Source: Pseudoalteromonas aurantia 208 (lineage in GTDB: Bacteria > Pseudomonadota > Gammaproteobacteria > Enterobacterales > Alteromonadaceae). Taken from it: a DNA stretch of 64,000 nucleotides. Of this stretch, positions 19,452 to 30,034 are shown piece by piece (the stretch's first letter is position 1; every line of letters begins with the position of its first letter). The DNA lies in NCBI RefSeq assembly GCF_014858725.1, contig NZ_AQGV01000012.1:1488001-1552000 (forward strand). The letters are read 5' to 3'. The notes under the pieces are model-generated. The model did not search any database. It worked only from the letters and a program-made list of their open reading frames with translations, and was not told the DNA's origin. The position numbers and the translations under genes were made by a program.

Positions 19452-20669
19452 TTAGCCAGCTGTTTCTATTTTACTGAAATCAATTGTGTTATCTTTCGGT
19501 GAGCTGTCAATATTGCTCACTGTTTTGAATTTGTTGTAACCAATATACAGTGCACACGATAAGAATAGCCCAATGACTAAAGCACCAACCCATTGGATTT
19601 GAATAAACTCAAGTTTAAAGAGTAATGTGAGCAATGATAAAGCGGCAATATTGAATAGCATGTAATTGCGCATGCCTAAGCGTTTTACCGTCAAATTCAG
19701 GTTGTCTGTGTATAAACGGATCAATGAATCGAGAGAGTTAATCACGAACACAATACCCACAAACACCATCGCGAAGTTTTTAATACCTTCAGTAGAAATA
19801 CCTGCTTCGTGATAGTGATAAAGTACCCCAAACCAAAGCGCAATGGGAATTGATGGGAACACCAACATCGCAGCAAGTACCTGATAAGTCTTCAGCCCCC
19901 CCACAAAACGAGATGTAAATTGGCCAATCATAATACTCCATGCAAACCACCAAAATAAATAAAACTCATGATAGTCATTGAGTGGCAATATAAAGTGATT
20001 TAAATTAGTAAAGTATTCACCTATGAGCCCTAATTTATTGGTAAAGCTCGACACGGAACTATCGCCAAATATAAACGTCGCGCTCCACATAAAAGCAATT
20101 AATGCGATAAACATCCACGTTGTTGTAATGCTTAAAAAGCGCACATATTTTAAACTCGTACTGGAGTACACCGCGAAGCAAATGGCTGCAAATACCACCA
20201 AGTAAAAGCTTGGAATTATGGTACTACCATCCCCCAGGTTGGGGAGGTACCAAGGTAAATTAGAAAGCAACAAATAAGCAGTAAACGCACATGTACCAAT
20301 AATAATAATATTGTTAAGCAACTTCACCCAAGGTATTTCGAAAAACTTCACCTTCGGCTCTATTACGCAGAAATAAAAACAGGTAAGGAAATAAAACCCC
20401 CAGATTAAAAACCCCCAAAACCCAAACTCGATGGCCAGTGGATTTGCAAACGCATATTCTGGGCTTGCTTTTATGTCTGCGTAACCCGCAAACTCAGTAA
20501 GTGGAAACATTATCAAACCGACATCTAACCCAGATGTAAATAAGATAGCGATAAAAGTAAAGGTTTTTACAGGGGTAACACCCACACACTGCAAATTACC
20601 CCATTTAAACAAAATCACTACAATTGCTAAAAGGGTGAAAATGATACCAGCGCTAAGCCATAAGGTCAT
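19452..20669 (-). CDS. BCCT-like choline/betaine transporter, short form
   Basis: A 405-residue membrane protein of about 11-12 segments. FLFWWFAWSIMIGQFTSRFVGG corresponds to the BCCT signature (WWxxWxPFxGxFxARxSxGR), and FTSGLDVGLIMFPLTEF matches the segment after the sodium-binding region. At about 405 residues it is clearly shorter than the usual 500 or more, lacking the long cytoplasmic tail. The ATG at 20669 is chosen for its GGGAGG site six bases upstream. Position after betIBA strongly suggests choline uptake, but the signature deviates enough that another quaternary amine is possible. Confidence 0.75.
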   Translation of the reverse strand: MTLWLSAGIIFTLLAIVVILFKWGNLQCVGVTPVKTFTFIAILFTSGLDVGLIMFPLTEFAGYADIKASPEYAFANPLAIEFGFWGFLIWGFYFLTCFYFCVIEPKVKFFEIPWVKLLNNIIIIGTCAFTAYLLLSNLPWYLPNLGDGSTIIPSFYLVVFAAICFAVYSSTSLKYVRFLSITTTWMFIALIAFMWSATFIFGDSSVSSFTNKLGLIGEYFTNLNHFILPLNDYHEFYLFWWFAWSIMIGQFTSRFVGGLKTYQVLAAMLVFPSIPIALWFGVLYHYHEAGISTEGIKNFAMVFVGIVFVINSLDSLIRLYTDNLNLTVKRLGMRNYMLFNIAALSLLTLLFKLEFIQIQWVGALVIGLFLSCALYIGYNKFKTVSNIDSSPKDNTIDFSKIETAG

Positions 20670-20857
20670 TGTCACCCTCCCAAAACAAGTAAAAGTAACT
20701 CATTGTTTCTCCGTTATTGTTTTCTTGCATCAATACTTAATGTTATTGAACTTAATTCAATTAACCACGAGTAACCTATTTACCCTGTACGCCACTGCAA
20801 GACACGCCTAGAACTAAGTTATCCTAAGCGTTTTGGCAAACTAACTATCTGTATATT

Positions 20858-22537
20858 TTAAAGCTCCGAACTACGTTGTACTGTGTGCCATTGCTCGCCG
20901 ACAATGACTTCTGTGTCATCGGCTTTCAAAAGCACTTTACCTAAAATATGGTCTGCTGCTTTCTCTGCTAGCATCATGGTGGGGGCATTCAAATTGCCAT
21001 TGGGGATGGTAGGAAAAATAGAAGAGTCCACTACACGTAAACCATCAATACCATGCACTTTGGTTTGTGAGTCAACCACAGCCATGCCATCTTCCCCCAT
21101 TTTACATGAACATGACGGGTGATAAGCACTTTCAACAGCTTGGCGCACAAATTGATCTATTTGTTCATCTGTCTGTACATGCTTGCCTGGCTGAATTTCT
21201 CCATCTCGATAATCATCAAATGCGCTTTGCTCAATAATTTCACGCGTCAACCTCACACATGCCCGAAATCCTTCGATATCGGCTTGATGAGCCAAATAAT
21301 TAAACTGAATTTTTGGCGCGTCATCTGGGTTATTTGACGTAACGGTTACCGAGCCTCGACTTTTGGGTTTATTGTGCCCAACATGCACTTGAAACCCATG
21401 ACCTGCAAAAGCACTTTTTCCGTCATAGCGGATGGCCGCTGGTAAAAAATGGTATTGAATATCTGGCCACTCGACGCCAGGCTTTGAGCGAATAAAGGCA
21501 CATGATTCAAAATGATTTGTTGCCCCTAAACCACTTTTATTCAACATCCACCTTGCACCAATCAACCCTTTAGAAACAAGCCCTAGTTTGCCATTTAGGG
21601 TGATCGGCTGCTTGCATTTGTATTGAAAATAAAACTCTAAGTGATCTTGTAGGTTTTGTCCCACCCCCGGTAAATGATGTTTTACCTCTATACCGGCTTT
21701 TTCTAAAACCGCTTGGTCGCCAACACCCGATAACTGTAATAAATGTGGTGATCCGATAGGCCCTGCACTGAGCACAACTTCCTTACGCGCACTCGCATGA
21801 AGCAAGCGGCCGCCTACTTTATAAGCCACCCCTTTAGCCTGTTTATTCTCCAACACAATCCGTTGCGCTATTGCGCCTGTCACAATAGTCAAATTATTGC
21901 GTGCTTTTACCGGATCTAAATAAGCGCGGCTTGCAGAACAACGGCGGCCATTTTTCACCGTCATATGCATTGGCCCAAACCCTTCCTGTTGCGCACCGTT
22001 ATAATCATCTGTTTTGGCGTAACCAGCTTGCTGACCGGCTTCAATAAAGACGCGATATAATGGGTTTTCCATTTCATTGCCGTTATTAACACCAACTGGT
22101 CCTTGATTTCCGCGGTATGCGTTATCACCTAAATACCAAGACTCTGCTTTTTTAAAATACGGTAAACAGGCCTGATAATCCCAACCTTGTGCGCCGTGTT
22201 GCTGCCACTCGTCAAAGTCTCTCGCATGTCCTCGAACATACACCATGCCGTTAATAGAAGACGACCCACCTAACACCTTGCCACGTGGACAATGCATTTT
22301 TCGGTTATCTAGATACGGCTCAGCCTCAGTATGAAACTGCCACGCGTATTTATCTGAATTCATAGGAATAGACAAAGCCGTTGGCATTTGAATAAAAATA
22401 CTTTTGTCACTACCACCTGTTTCCAGTAACAAAACATCATATTGACCGCATTCACTTAAACGGTTCGCTAGCACACAACCCGCCGAACCAGCTCCAACAA
22501 TAATATAATCAAACTCTTGCTTCATTGGATGTCTCAT
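20858..22537 (-). CDS. betA: choline dehydrogenase
   Basis: FAD-dependent GMC oxidoreductase that oxidises choline to betaine aldehyde at the membrane. The 559-residue protein starts with the dinucleotide fold [18 protein letters not shown], has the GMC signatures [19 protein letters not shown] and [13 protein letters not shown], and ends with the catalytic region [11 protein letters not shown] and [17 protein letters not shown]. Its ATG overlaps the betB stop as TAATG; another ATG lies four codons later. Regulation by BetI is inferred. Confidence 0.95.
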   Translation of the reverse strand: MRHPMKQEFDYIIVGAGSAGCVLANRLSECGQYDVLLLETGGSDKSIFIQMPTALSIPMNSDKYAWQFHTEAEPYLDNRKMHCPRGKVLGGSSSINGMVYVRGHARDFDEWQQHGAQGWDYQACLPYFKKAESWYLGDNAYRGNQGPVGVNNGNEMENPLYRVFIEAGQQAGYAKTDDYNGAQQEGFGPMHMTVKNGRRCSASRAYLDPVKARNNLTIVTGAIAQRIVLENKQAKGVAYKVGGRLLHASARKEVVLSAGPIGSPHLLQLSGVGDQAVLEKAGIEVKHHLPGVGQNLQDHLEFYFQYKCKQPITLNGKLGLVSKGLIGARWMLNKSGLGATNHFESCAFIRSKPGVEWPDIQYHFLPAAIRYDGKSAFAGHGFQVHVGHNKPKSRGSVTVTSNNPDDAPKIQFNYLAHQADIEGFRACVRLTREIIEQSAFDDYRDGEIQPGKHVQTDEQIDQFVRQAVESAYHPSCSCKMGEDGMAVVDSQTKVHGIDGLRVVDSSIFPTIPNGNLNAPTMMLAEKAADHILGKVLLKADDTEVIVGEQWHTVQRSSEL

Positions 22538-24012
22538 TAAAATGGGCTATCAATGTTATTCATACCAACGTACACAGACTTCGTCTGAGTATAATGATCC
22601 AGAGTTTCAATGCCGTTTTCTCTGCCGATACCTGAGTGCTTATAACCTCCCACAGGCATTTCAGCGGGTGAATTTCCATACGCGTTTATCCAGCAGATCC
22701 CCGCTTGTAGTTTATGAATAACACGATGTGCACGCTGAATATCCTGAGTAAATACGCCAGCAGCTAGTCCTAAGTGCGTGTTATTTGCGCGTTTAATGAC
22801 TTCAGCTTCCTCATCAAACACTAAAATGCTCATAACGGGTCCAAAAATCTCTTCTTTGACGATAGTCATATCGTCTTGGCAATCTACAAAAACCGTTGGG
22901 GCAACAAAGTAACCATTCGGTGCTGATGCAGGAGAAAGCGCTTCGCCCCCAGTCAATAATTTAGCCCCTTCTTTAATACCCAAATTGATGTAATCTAGAA
23001 CAAGCTGTTGATGCACTTTGGAGATCAATGCGCCTAAGTTCACATTGGGGTCTAGAGGATCACCTGCCACAATATTTTGTTCAGTTCGCGTTTTTAATTC
23101 TTCAATAAATTTGTCATACACACCGCGTTGTACAAAGACACGGGTGCAATTAGTACAGACTTCACCTTGAGTATAGAAATTCCCCAACATAGCAGCGCTA
23201 ACCGCTTCGGTGACATTTGCATCATCAAATACGAGCAGTGGCGATTTTCCGCCCAATTCCATGGTGACATCTTTTAACGTGTTCGCTGCGCTCGCCATGA
23301 CTTTCTTTCCTGTGCCAACTTCTCCTGTGAACGACACTTTCTCGATATCAGGATGTGCTGTCAGCCATTGTCCAACTTCAGCAGCACCTTGCACAACATT
23401 AAATACCCCCTCAGGCACGCCCGCTTCAATAAAGATCTCAGCAAGTTTTAATGCCCCTAAAGGCGTTTCTTCAGACGGCTTAAATAACAGAACGTTACCC
23501 GCCGCCAACGCAGGGCCAGCTTTCCAGCATGCAATTTGTAAAGGATAATTCCATGCACCAATACCAGCACAAATGCCAAGCGGTTCCTTGCGAGTATAAT
23601 AAAAGTCATCACCCACCATTTGCTGCTGACCGACTTGTGCAGGTGCTAATCCCGCAAAATACTCAATCACATCAGCACCAGTTTGCACATCAACACACTC
23701 AGCTTCCTGCCACGGTTTACCGGTATCGAGTACCTCAATTCTAGCTAACTCATCATTTCGTGCTCGTAATAATTCAACGGCTTTAAGCAAAATTCGGCTG
23801 CGTTCTATGGCTGTCATTGCAGACCAAATTTCAAACCCTGCTTTGGCACTTTCTATCGCTGCTTTTTGGATAGCATGATCAGCCACTTCTACTTGATAAA
23901 TAACGTCATCAGTCGCTGGGTTAATTACGTCAAAGCGTTCGCCTGACTGGTTTGCAAGATAACGTCCATGGATAAAATTCTGATAAATAGGGGGAGTTAC
24001 AGGCGGTGTCAT
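22537..24012 (-). CDS. betB: betaine aldehyde dehydrogenase
   Basis: Oxidises betaine aldehyde to glycine betaine with NAD(P). The 491-residue ALDH has the Glu motif [17 protein letters not shown] (catalytic Glu), the Cys motif [17 protein letters not shown] (catalytic Cys) and the C-terminal [12 protein letters not shown] region of BetB. The ATG at 24012 has GGAG six bases upstream; the more upstream ATG would overlap betI more. Tightly packed between betI and betA. Confidence 0.95.
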   Translation of the reverse strand: MTPPVTPPIYQNFIHGRYLANQSGERFDVINPATDDVIYQVEVADHAIQKAAIESAKAGFEIWSAMTAIERSRILLKAVELLRARNDELARIEVLDTGKPWQEAECVDVQTGADVIEYFAGLAPAQVGQQQMVGDDFYYTRKEPLGICAGIGAWNYPLQIACWKAGPALAAGNVLLFKPSEETPLGALKLAEIFIEAGVPEGVFNVVQGAAEVGQWLTAHPDIEKVSFTGEVGTGKKVMASAANTLKDVTMELGGKSPLLVFDDANVTEAVSAAMLGNFYTQGEVCTNCTRVFVQRGVYDKFIEELKTRTEQNIVAGDPLDPNVNLGALISKVHQQLVLDYINLGIKEGAKLLTGGEALSPASAPNGYFVAPTVFVDCQDDMTIVKEEIFGPVMSILVFDEEAEVIKRANNTHLGLAAGVFTQDIQRAHRVIHKLQAGICWINAYGNSPAEMPVGGYKHSGIGRENGIETLDHYTQTKSVYVGMNNIDSPF

Positions 24013-24013
24013 A

Positions 24014-24604
24014 TTACGCTCCATACTGCTGAATGAGTGAATTTACATATTGCTTGGCAAGCAATTCACTGTGTTTAAATTGATCTGTATCTGATTGACT
24101 AAGGACAGCCCGTAGCCATAAGCCGTCAATCATAGCGGCACTTAGTTCTGCTGCTTGTTTAGCATCATCTATTTGCATAATACGTTTAAATGAGCAGGCT
24201 AAATTGCTATACAAACGCTTGCTATTAACATTTTGCAAGCGATGTAATTCAGGATCGTGCATTGACTGCGCCCAAAAGCTTAACCAAGTGCGTGTCGTAT
24301 CTTTGCGCTGTTGTACTAACGCAAAATTTGCTTCAATGATATACATCAGTCTTTGTTCTGGCGTCGTATTATCTGCGACCTGAGAAATTAATGACTCTTT
24401 CAAACTAGACAATAAATGACGCACTGTAGCTTCAATTAATCCCTGTTTACCACCAAAGTAATGGCTAATAATCCCAGAAGATAACCCTGCTTTTTTACTA
24501 ATACTATTGATAGTAGTTCCTTGTAAACCAAGCTCACCAACTGACTCTATGGTTGCGTCAATTAGCTGCTGACGGCGTACAGGTTCCATTCCGACTTTAG
24601 GCAT
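24014..24604 (-). CDS. betI: choline-responsive TetR family repressor
   Basis: A 196-residue regulator starting [17 protein letters not shown], the exact layout of BetI proteins, with the Tet[32 protein letters not shown] (about residues 30-57). BetI represses the choline genes and is released by choline. It is the first gene of betIBA, with an inverted-repeat operator just upstream (24616-24629). The ATG at 24604 is chosen from this family start; the eight upstream codons would read through the operator. Confidence 0.93.
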   Translation of the reverse strand: MPKVGMEPVRRQQLIDATIESVGELGLQGTTINSISKKAGLSSGIISHYFGGKQGLIEATVRHLLSSLKESLISQVADNTTPEQRLMYIIEANFALVQQRKDTTRTWLSFWAQSMHDPELHRLQNVNSKRLYSNLACSFKRIMQIDDAKQAAELSAAMIDGLWLRAVLSQSDTDQFKHSELLAKQYVNSLIQQYGA

Positions 24605-24615
24605 GATTTTTATTA

Positions 24616-24629
24616 ATTGAACGTTCAAT
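24616..24629. promoter_or_regulatory. candidate BetI operator
   Basis: ATTGAACGTTCAAT is a perfect 14-base palindrome 11 bases before the betI start. Its core resembles the ACGTTCAAT part of BetI sites known from other gammaproteobacteria. Autoregulation of betIBA is inferred. Confidence 0.7.
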
Positions 24630-25019
24630 AAAAATAAATATTAAACAAGATGTCCGGATTTTTCAAGGTTTCCCTGTGCCGGATGTGTGTATGAAACCTC
24701 ACAAAAAACACCTAATACATTGAAATAAAAAGATAATTCTTTATTTCATCGCCAGATATATTTTGTGAAATAATTGTGAAAGCAAACCAATATTATCGAA
24801 TATTGTATTTATAACGTACCAAAACGCCGATAAGGTTTGTCATTAGAATTATGGGATTTGTCGAAAAAGACATGCTGTAAAACGTTCATATTAATACCCA
24901 TTTAAAGTCATCACGTAGCAGAATGCCCTACGACTTGAATTGACAACTCGTACTACAGCGAAATATCATGCACAGGCGCATGTTTTTGGGCTTTTTTAAC
25001 TCACTCCGTTGTTAAAATA
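24630..25019. other. intergenic region upstream of betI
   Basis: About 390 AT-rich bases between betI and the end of the hydrolase gene. It should hold the betI promoter. A weak CATGC/GCATG stem with a following T run (about 24968-24988) is too short to call a terminator. No gene was found. Confidence 0.35.
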
Positions 25020-25973
25020 TTATAATTCACTACCTTCTGATACTTTCCTAGGCTCATCATTTAAAAATGAAATCATCGCATTATTAACTTGCTTAGGCTG
25101 TTCTATATTCAGCCAATGTGCAGCATTGTCAATTGCGACGACCTTGGTTGAGGGGATCAAAGTCATCGCTTTTTCAGAGTTGCCAAAATCAAAGCTAATA
25201 TCTTGCTTTCCCCATATAAACAGCGTTTTTATCGTGGTGTCTCCAAGCGCCTTCCACCCTTCGGTGTAATCAAGAACGGGAGAGTGCCTCAAGGTCGATA
25301 AATAAGTACGCATAAACCCTGGGTATTGTGAGAACTTCTGCCACATATCAATGGCCCAACGATGTTCTTTTTCTTGATAAAAATACCCTTCAACCCGCGG
25401 CTTTAAAATAATTTCTCCAAAATACTTAAAGATCAACTCACCCAGTATCGGAATATTGATAATCTTCTGAGCATAATTCACTTTTGATGGCCAGCCTGCA
25501 GGGCCTACAAAGACTAACTTTGTAACTTTTTCTTGTTTATTGCTAGCATATTCAGCTGCGATAATGCCGCCAAATGAAGAACCGATTAAAGACACTCTGT
25601 CAGCCCCAACTTCACGTATGACGCTATCCAACTGCTCTGTAAACACAGATAACGTTAAATCAACATCAGGGCGGCTTGAAAGACCTCGGCCAAATAAATC
25701 GTAAACAACCACCTTATAACCGGCGTTGACCAACGGAGCTACATTTGGATCCCATTGCTCAACATAACCATTCGATGCCGGAATGAGAATAATCGTTTTT
25801 TGATTATTTTCTCCATATATTTGATAGCGAGTGCTCCCTAATTCTGATTTTAAATATCGTGCATTGGACATTTCCCTTGCTGACATAAAGCGTGAATAAT
25901 CTTCATAATAATAGTCCAACGTACCGACAATTATTATTACTATCATGCCAGCAGCCCAATAACGTTTCTTCAC
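25020..25973 (-). CDS. membrane-anchored alpha/beta hydrolase
   Basis: A 317-residue alpha/beta-hydrolase with an N-terminal hydrophobic anchor or signal (residues 5-20). The oxyanion region is LIPASNGYVEQWDPN, the nucleophile elbow is IGSSFGGIIAAEY (Ser in GSSFG), and the catalytic His is in AAHWLNIEQP, preceded by an Asp loop (IWGKQDISFDFG). Start is a GTG at 25973 with AAAGGAG seven bases upstream. It follows the DUF4267-type and TetR genes, probably in one transcript. Substrate unknown. Confidence 0.82.
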   Translation of the reverse strand: MKKRYWAAGMIVIIIVGTLDYYYEDYSRFMSAREMSNARYLKSELGSTRYQIYGENNQKTIILIPASNGYVEQWDPNVAPLVNAGYKVVVYDLFGRGLSSRPDVDLTLSVFTEQLDSVIREVGADRVSLIGSSFGGIIAAEYASNKQEKVTKLVFVGPAGWPSKVNYAQKIINIPILGELIFKYFGEIILKPRVEGYFYQEKEHRWAIDMWQKFSQYPGFMRTYLSTLRHSPVLDYTEGWKALGDTTIKTLFIWGKQDISFDFGNSEKAMTLIPSTKVVAIDNAAHWLNIEQPKQVNNAMISFLNDEPRKVSEGSEL

Positions 25974-26010
25974 CTAACATCTCCTTTAGAAATTTCAATG
26001 ACTAAAATAC

Positions 26011-26412
26011 TCATTTCCCTGAGCACCTTGATACCATGAGCTTTAATACATAAAATGTCACTAATAAATAAAGCACGGTGGCGATGTGCTTATAGATCAC
26101 TTTCAATGGAGCATCGGCTTGATAGGCTAAAACGCCATCAGTGACAGGCATAGCAACACCAAAAATCGCGCACCACATTAAAATTGAGTATTGTTTTTTT
26201 ATGATAAGCAGGCCAAGTACCAAAGTAATAAAAATCGTGCGAGACCCATATATTATTACCCAGTCCGCGTCTAAATGAGAAAACAACTCCGTTCCTCTCA
26301 CAGTTGCAAAACCGGATGGTTCAAGGTAAGAAAAAATACCATAAAACCCTTGCAGCAACGCCATAAGTGACACGAGTATTATCGCTATCACTTCTATTTT
26401 AGATTTAACCAC
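26011..26412 (-). CDS. small four-helix membrane protein (DUF4267-like)
   Basis: A protein of about 133 residues with four predicted membrane segments and the pattern YGSRTIFITLVLGLLI ... VTDGVLAYQ ... KHIATVLYLLVTFYVLK, resembling the DUF4267 family. There is no ATG near the beginning. The GTG at 26412 has GAGG eight bases upstream; a TTG at 26469 is the alternative. It lies between the TetR and hydrolase genes. Function unknown; family assignment moderate. Confidence 0.55.
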   Translation of the reverse strand: MVKSKIEVIAIILVSLMALLQGFYGIFSYLEPSGFATVRGTELFSHLDADWVIIYGSRTIFITLVLGLLIIKKQYSILMWCAIFGVAMPVTDGVLAYQADAPLKVIYKHIATVLYLLVTFYVLKLMVSRCSGK

Positions 26413-26526
26413 TTTAAGTACCTCAATCGTTCGTAAAGAGAGTAATTTTTTATTATTAAGCAAAACCAATATATATACACTATAGATTTAACAGTTAGTT
26501 ACATTATTCATATATTATGATTATTC

Positions 26527-27066
26527 TCATCTTAATATCCTCATTAATGCGCCCTGATATATTTCTTTTTTATCTATTATTTCTTCGAATTCCGCTCGTA
26601 CAATAAGCCCTTCAATAAAAGTCATAATCATTTCAGACTTAGCCTCATGCTGCTCTGTTTCAGTGCCTAATGCTGTGTGTATTAACGCTAACAACCAACG
26701 CTTATGATCTAACGCGATACCACTGATTGATTGATCGACTTTTTTAAACTCCGCCAAGGCATGCATAAACATACACCCTTCAAAATGCGGTAAAGAAAAC
26801 CACTCAAAATGCCAATCTAAAATAGCAAACACTTTATCTTCACTACTTTTCACGCTACAAACAGCCTCCTCTAATGAGGCTTGAAAGCGATCATGGCGCC
26901 GTGTTAATACAGCTTCAACCAAGCCAACCTTGTCGCCAAACCGTCTATAAATTGTTGTTTTCGATACTTTTGCTTCATCTCTGATCAAATCTACTCCAAC
27001 CGAGTTATATCCATTTCTATTAAACAGATCCTCAGCGACATCCAAAATATGCTGTTCTACTTTCAT
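26527..27066 (-). CDS. TetR family transcriptional regulator
   Basis: A 179-residue repressor with an N-terminal TetR HTH (YNSVGVDLIRDEAKVSKTTIYRRFGDKVGLVEAV, about residues 20-53). It is divergent from the six-gene operon starting at 27206, with two palindromic sites between them. It is likely the regulator of that operon and perhaps also of the hydrolase genes that follow it (57-base gap). The ligand is unknown. Confidence 0.88.
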   Translation of the reverse strand: MKVEQHILDVAEDLFNRNGYNSVGVDLIRDEAKVSKTTIYRRFGDKVGLVEAVLTRRHDRFQASLEEAVCSVKSSEDKVFAILDWHFEWFSLPHFEGCMFMHALAEFKKVDQSISGIALDHKRWLLALIHTALGTETEQHEAKSEMIMTFIEGLIVRAEFEEIIDKKEIYQGALMRILR

Positions 27067-27098
27067 CTAATACCCTAAAAAATTGCTTGCACAAAAGT

Positions 27099-27140
27099 GT
27101 ACAGATCTGTACCTTTTGGTAAAGGTGTACAGATCGGTAC
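27099..27140. promoter_or_regulatory. twin TetR-type operators
   Basis: Two inverted repeats lie in the divergent spacer: GTACAGATCTGTAC (27099-27112, perfect palindrome) and GTACAGATCGGTAC (27127-27140, one mismatch), 28 bases centre to centre. They are the obvious binding sites of the adjacent TetR protein. Confidence 0.8.
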
Positions 27141-27205
27141 ACTTGATAATAACACATTATTGTGAACGTTAACGTTACAAAAGTATTGATAATTTGGAGA
27201 ATGAA

Positions 27206-27727
27206 ATGAAAAAGCTATCCGGCGGTGGTGCACTCCCACCCAAAGTAAATGTTATCGAGCTACTTAGGGGCTTTGTTGGCGGGTTTGTTGGTATTTTGGG
27301 GCTGTGCTTTATAACAAGTATTGCAGGCTACCCGCTACTTATGGCGCCGTTTGGCGCGACTTGCGTCATCTTATTTGCAGCAGCAACCTCTCCGTTGGCG
27401 CAACCGCGCAATGTGATTGGAGGTCACTTTATTTCTGCATTAATTGGCATCCTTGCTCTGCTGACTTTCGGCACAAACCCCTGGGTAATGGCTTTATCTG
27501 TGGGACTGGCTATTGTGGCTATGCAATTTTTCAGAGTTGTACACCCACCCGCAGGTGCAAATCCACTCGTCATTCTAATGGCCGGAAGTTATCACTTTGA
27601 TTTTTTAATTTTCCCTGTACTGATTGGCAGCATATTTCTCGTCGGTATTGCTTCATTAATTAACAATATTGGTTTAACGAAAAAATGGCCTATCTATTGG
27701 TATGGCTCCTCAAGCAATCAACAGTAA
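27206..27727 (+). CDS. HPP family membrane protein
   Basis: A 173-residue protein with about four or five membrane segments and the HPP signatures LLMAPFGATCVILFAAATSPLAQPRNVIGGH and RVVHPPAGANPLVIL. HPP proteins are membrane proteins implicated in anion (for example nitrite) transport in some organisms; here the neighbours suggest uptake of an organic anion, as inference. The ATG at 27206 has GGAG seven bases upstream (an upstream TTG is less likely). First gene of the operon to 32.69 kb. Confidence 0.82.
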   Translation: MKKLSGGGALPPKVNVIELLRGFVGGFVGILGLCFITSIAGYPLLMAPFGATCVILFAAATSPLAQPRNVIGGHFISALIGILALLTFGTNPWVMALSVGLAIVAMQFFRVVHPPAGANPLVILMAGSYHFDFLIFPVLIGSIFLVGIASLINNIGLTKKWPIYWYGSSSNQQ

Positions 27728-27749
27728 CTGACGAACTAGGAGCAATGAC

Positions 27750-28151
27750 ATGCCAACTCTAACCATTCATACCAATCAAACTCTACTACCCACAATCAAA
27801 TCTAAACTGGCAGATTCATTAGTCGCAATCACCAGTATGTATTTAGGCAAGCTTCCAACCTTGACCAATATCGTCATCCATGAAAATTGTGGAAGCTGGT
27901 ACTGCAATGGACAATCGACCTCTGAGTTTCAGTTTTCCTTAAATATTATCATCACAGAAGGAACCAACAACCCACAAGAAAAAGCACAATGGTTAAAGCA
28001 CTCATGGCAATTGTTTGAAGAGGTCTTCATTAACTTACATAACAATCCAAATTACATATCCATCCAAGAGATCCCAGCGACCGACTGGGGCTACAACGGA
28101 CAGTCGCAAGCGGCTAGACTACAAAAACAAGGAGAACACAATGGAGTTTAA
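27750..28151 (+). CDS. tautomerase family protein (4-oxalocrotonate tautomerase-like)
   Basis: A 133-residue protein with the catalytic N-terminal proline immediately after Met (MPTLTIHTNQ) of the 4-oxalocrotonate tautomerase superfamily. The length fits a fused two-beta-alpha-beta monomer. The C-terminal 30 residues are unusual. The stop overlaps the cupin start by 11 bases. It probably isomerises an enol/keto or unsaturated dicarboxylate intermediate in the operon's pathway. Confidence 0.75.
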   Translation: MPTLTIHTNQTLLPTIKSKLADSLVAITSMYLGKLPTLTNIVIHENCGSWYCNGQSTSEFQFSLNIIITEGTNNPQEKAQWLKHSWQLFEEVFINLHNNPNYISIQEIPATDWGYNGQSQAARLQKQGEHNGV

Positions 28152-28545
28152 CTCACCACCTGAGCTTAATGACCGTATTGTCAAGTTAGGGTTTTCTAGT
28201 GATATCGCGATACCCGCCGATATTGATTTTAGTCCTTATCAACCAGGGCTTAGAGAAGGCGTTGATATTGCGGTACTGTTCGATGAAACATGTGTAAACC
28301 CAGAAGGTGCAGATTGTGCTTTTTTACGCTATCAAGCAGGGGCATTTGTCCCTGGGCATGTTCATATGGGCTATGAAACCGTACTCGTTTTACAAGGTGA
28401 TTATATTGAGAATGGCCAAACATTTTCGCCTGGTTCTTTCATAGTACGTGCCCCTGGTACGTGCCATAGCATGGCATCAACAAATGGTTGTTTGATTCTT
28501 GCCTCTAGATATAAACCGGTTAAACAGCTTACGGAGTATAAATAG
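28141..28545 (+). CDS. cupin domain protein (ChrR-like)
   Basis: A 134-residue single-domain cupin with the metal motif GAFVPGHVHMGYETVLVLQGDY (H-x-H, E) and the second motif His in PGTCHSMAS. It resembles ChrR-type cupins (2,4'-dihydroxyacetophenone dioxygenase-like). It lies in the operon between the tautomerase and CoA-transferase genes, with one base before the latter. Catalytic role unknown; a dioxygenase or isomerase step is possible. Confidence 0.75.
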   Translation: MEFNSPPELNDRIVKLGFSSDIAIPADIDFSPYQPGLREGVDIAVLFDETCVNPEGADCAFLRYQAGAFVPGHVHMGYETVLVLQGDYIENGQTFSPGSFIVRAPGTCHSMASTNGCLILASRYKPVKQLTEYK

Positions 28546-28546
28546 C

Positions 28547-30034
28547 ATGGAGATCGTCACTGCTAGCTATGTAGCAAGCCAAGTAAATAGTGATAGCACC
28601 GTCATACCCGGTGGCTTTGGGTGTTGTGGACACCCTGATTTATATACCCATGCCTTACGTCAGAGGTATGAAAATGAGGGACAACCCAAATCTCTCACTT
28701 TATTATTCGCATCTGGTGCGGGTGACAAGCAGGGAAAAGGATTAGACCAACTCGCAGCTAAAGGCATGATTAAAAAAGCCATTGGGGGTTTTTGGGGATT
28801 TTGTCCTGCGTTAACCAATGCAGCTCGACAAGGTACGATTGAAGGACACAATTGGCCGATGGGGGTGATCAGCCACTTATTTCGGGATATTACTCGAGGC
28901 GCATTAGGCCACATCACACACATTGGCTTAGGAAGCTACATCGACCCAGATATTGGAGGTGGTTGTATCGAAAACCATGCCCCCTCTCTTATATCTAAAT
29001 TAGAAATACAAGGTCAACAGCACCTATTTTATCCCGCGTTTTCTATCGATTTCTCGCTTTTACGCGGCACACGTGCGGATGAAAAAGGCAATATCAGCAT
29101 GGATGAAGAAGTTGCATATCATGATGCACTGCTGCAAGCGATGGCAGCCAAAAACAGCGGTGGAAAGGTCGCGGTACAGGTTAAAGAACTTGTGAAGGCA
29201 CTGCCATGTCAAGACGTACATATTCCAGCGCATTTAGTTGACTTTGTGACTATTGCTCAAGACCCGCTTGACCACTTACCCAGCTATGGTGAGCTGACTA
29301 CTTCAGACCACCAGCCTGAGCCTAAAAACATCGCTAAACACTACATAGTTCAGCGTGCTCTGCATGAACTCCCACAGACTAAAGCCTGTATTAATTTAGG
29401 AATAGGTATACCCGCACTGCTCGGGAAATATATTAACAAAACGCAGACTGACAATAGCTTCACGGTTGAATCTGGCATATTTAACGGGCAGCCAAAGTAT
29501 GGTTTGTCTTTTGGTGATTCATCAGAGCCCGACGCCATTATAGGCCAGTCTGATTTATTCGCGTATTACGACGGCGGAGGCGTAGATGTTGCCTTTCTTG
29601 GTTTTGCCGAAATAGATGCCCAAGGTTGCGTTAATGCCAGTTTACTGGGCCAACGAATGACCGGAGTCGGTGGATTTATCAATATTGCACAATCTGCTAA
29701 AAAACTGGTTTTGTGTGGCACCTTAACAACAGGCGCTTTGCATGCAGCGCAAGAAAACGGCCTCTTATGCATTAAAAATGAAGGTAATATCACAAAATTT
29801 GTGTCACACGTACAGCAAATCACCATCGACTTAGCCCACCCTACATATTGTAATAAAGACGTTATCATTATTACTGAAAGAGCCACCTTTAGCTTTAAAA
29901 ACAAAGTATTAACTGTCATGGAAATTTCGAAAGGATTTAGTATTGCAGACTTACAACAGCATATTAATTTTCCAATTTCTGTTTCTCCATCGCTCACCAC
30001 AATAAACATCAGGCAGGTACTCCATGAACTCTAA
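28547..30034 (+). CDS. fused alpha/beta CoA-transferase (acetate/3-ketoacid type)
   Basis: A 495-residue protein containing both CoA-transferase halves: alpha motif VIPGGFGCCGHP and GFCPAL, beta motif with the catalytic glutamate in TVESGIFNG, and the C-terminal region VVKISKGF-like (ALSVIMITSLL is in another frame). Transfers CoA from acetyl- or succinyl-CoA to a carboxylic or keto acid. Its stop overlaps the next start by 11 bases. The glutamate sits in ESG where ENG is more usual. Confidence 0.8.
   Translation: MEIVTASYVASQVNSDSTVIPGGFGCCGHPDLYTHALRQRYENEGQPKSLTLLFASGAGDKQGKGLDQLAAKGMIKKAIGGFWGFCPALTNAARQGTIEGHNWPMGVISHLFRDITRGALGHITHIGLGSYIDPDIGGGCIENHAPSLISKLEIQGQQHLFYPAFSIDFSLLRGTRADEKGNISMDEEVAYHDALLQAMAAKNSGGKVAVQVKELVKALPCQDVHIPAHLVDFVTIAQDPLDHLPSYGELTTSDHQPEPKNIAKHYIVQRALHELPQTKACINLGIGIPALLGKYINKTQTDNSFTVESGIFNGQPKYGLSFGDSSEPDAIIGQSDLFAYYDGGGVDVAFLGFAEIDAQGCVNASLLGQRMTGVGGFINIAQSAKKLVLCGTLTTGALHAAQENGLLCIKNEGNITKFVSHVQQITIDLAHPTYCNKDVIIITERATFSFKNKVLTVMEISKGFSIADLQQHINFPISVSPSLTTINIRQVLHEL

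Noticed and set aside
24967..24988. Possible terminator upstream of betI
   Set aside because: Five-base stem only, and no plus-strand gene ends before it.
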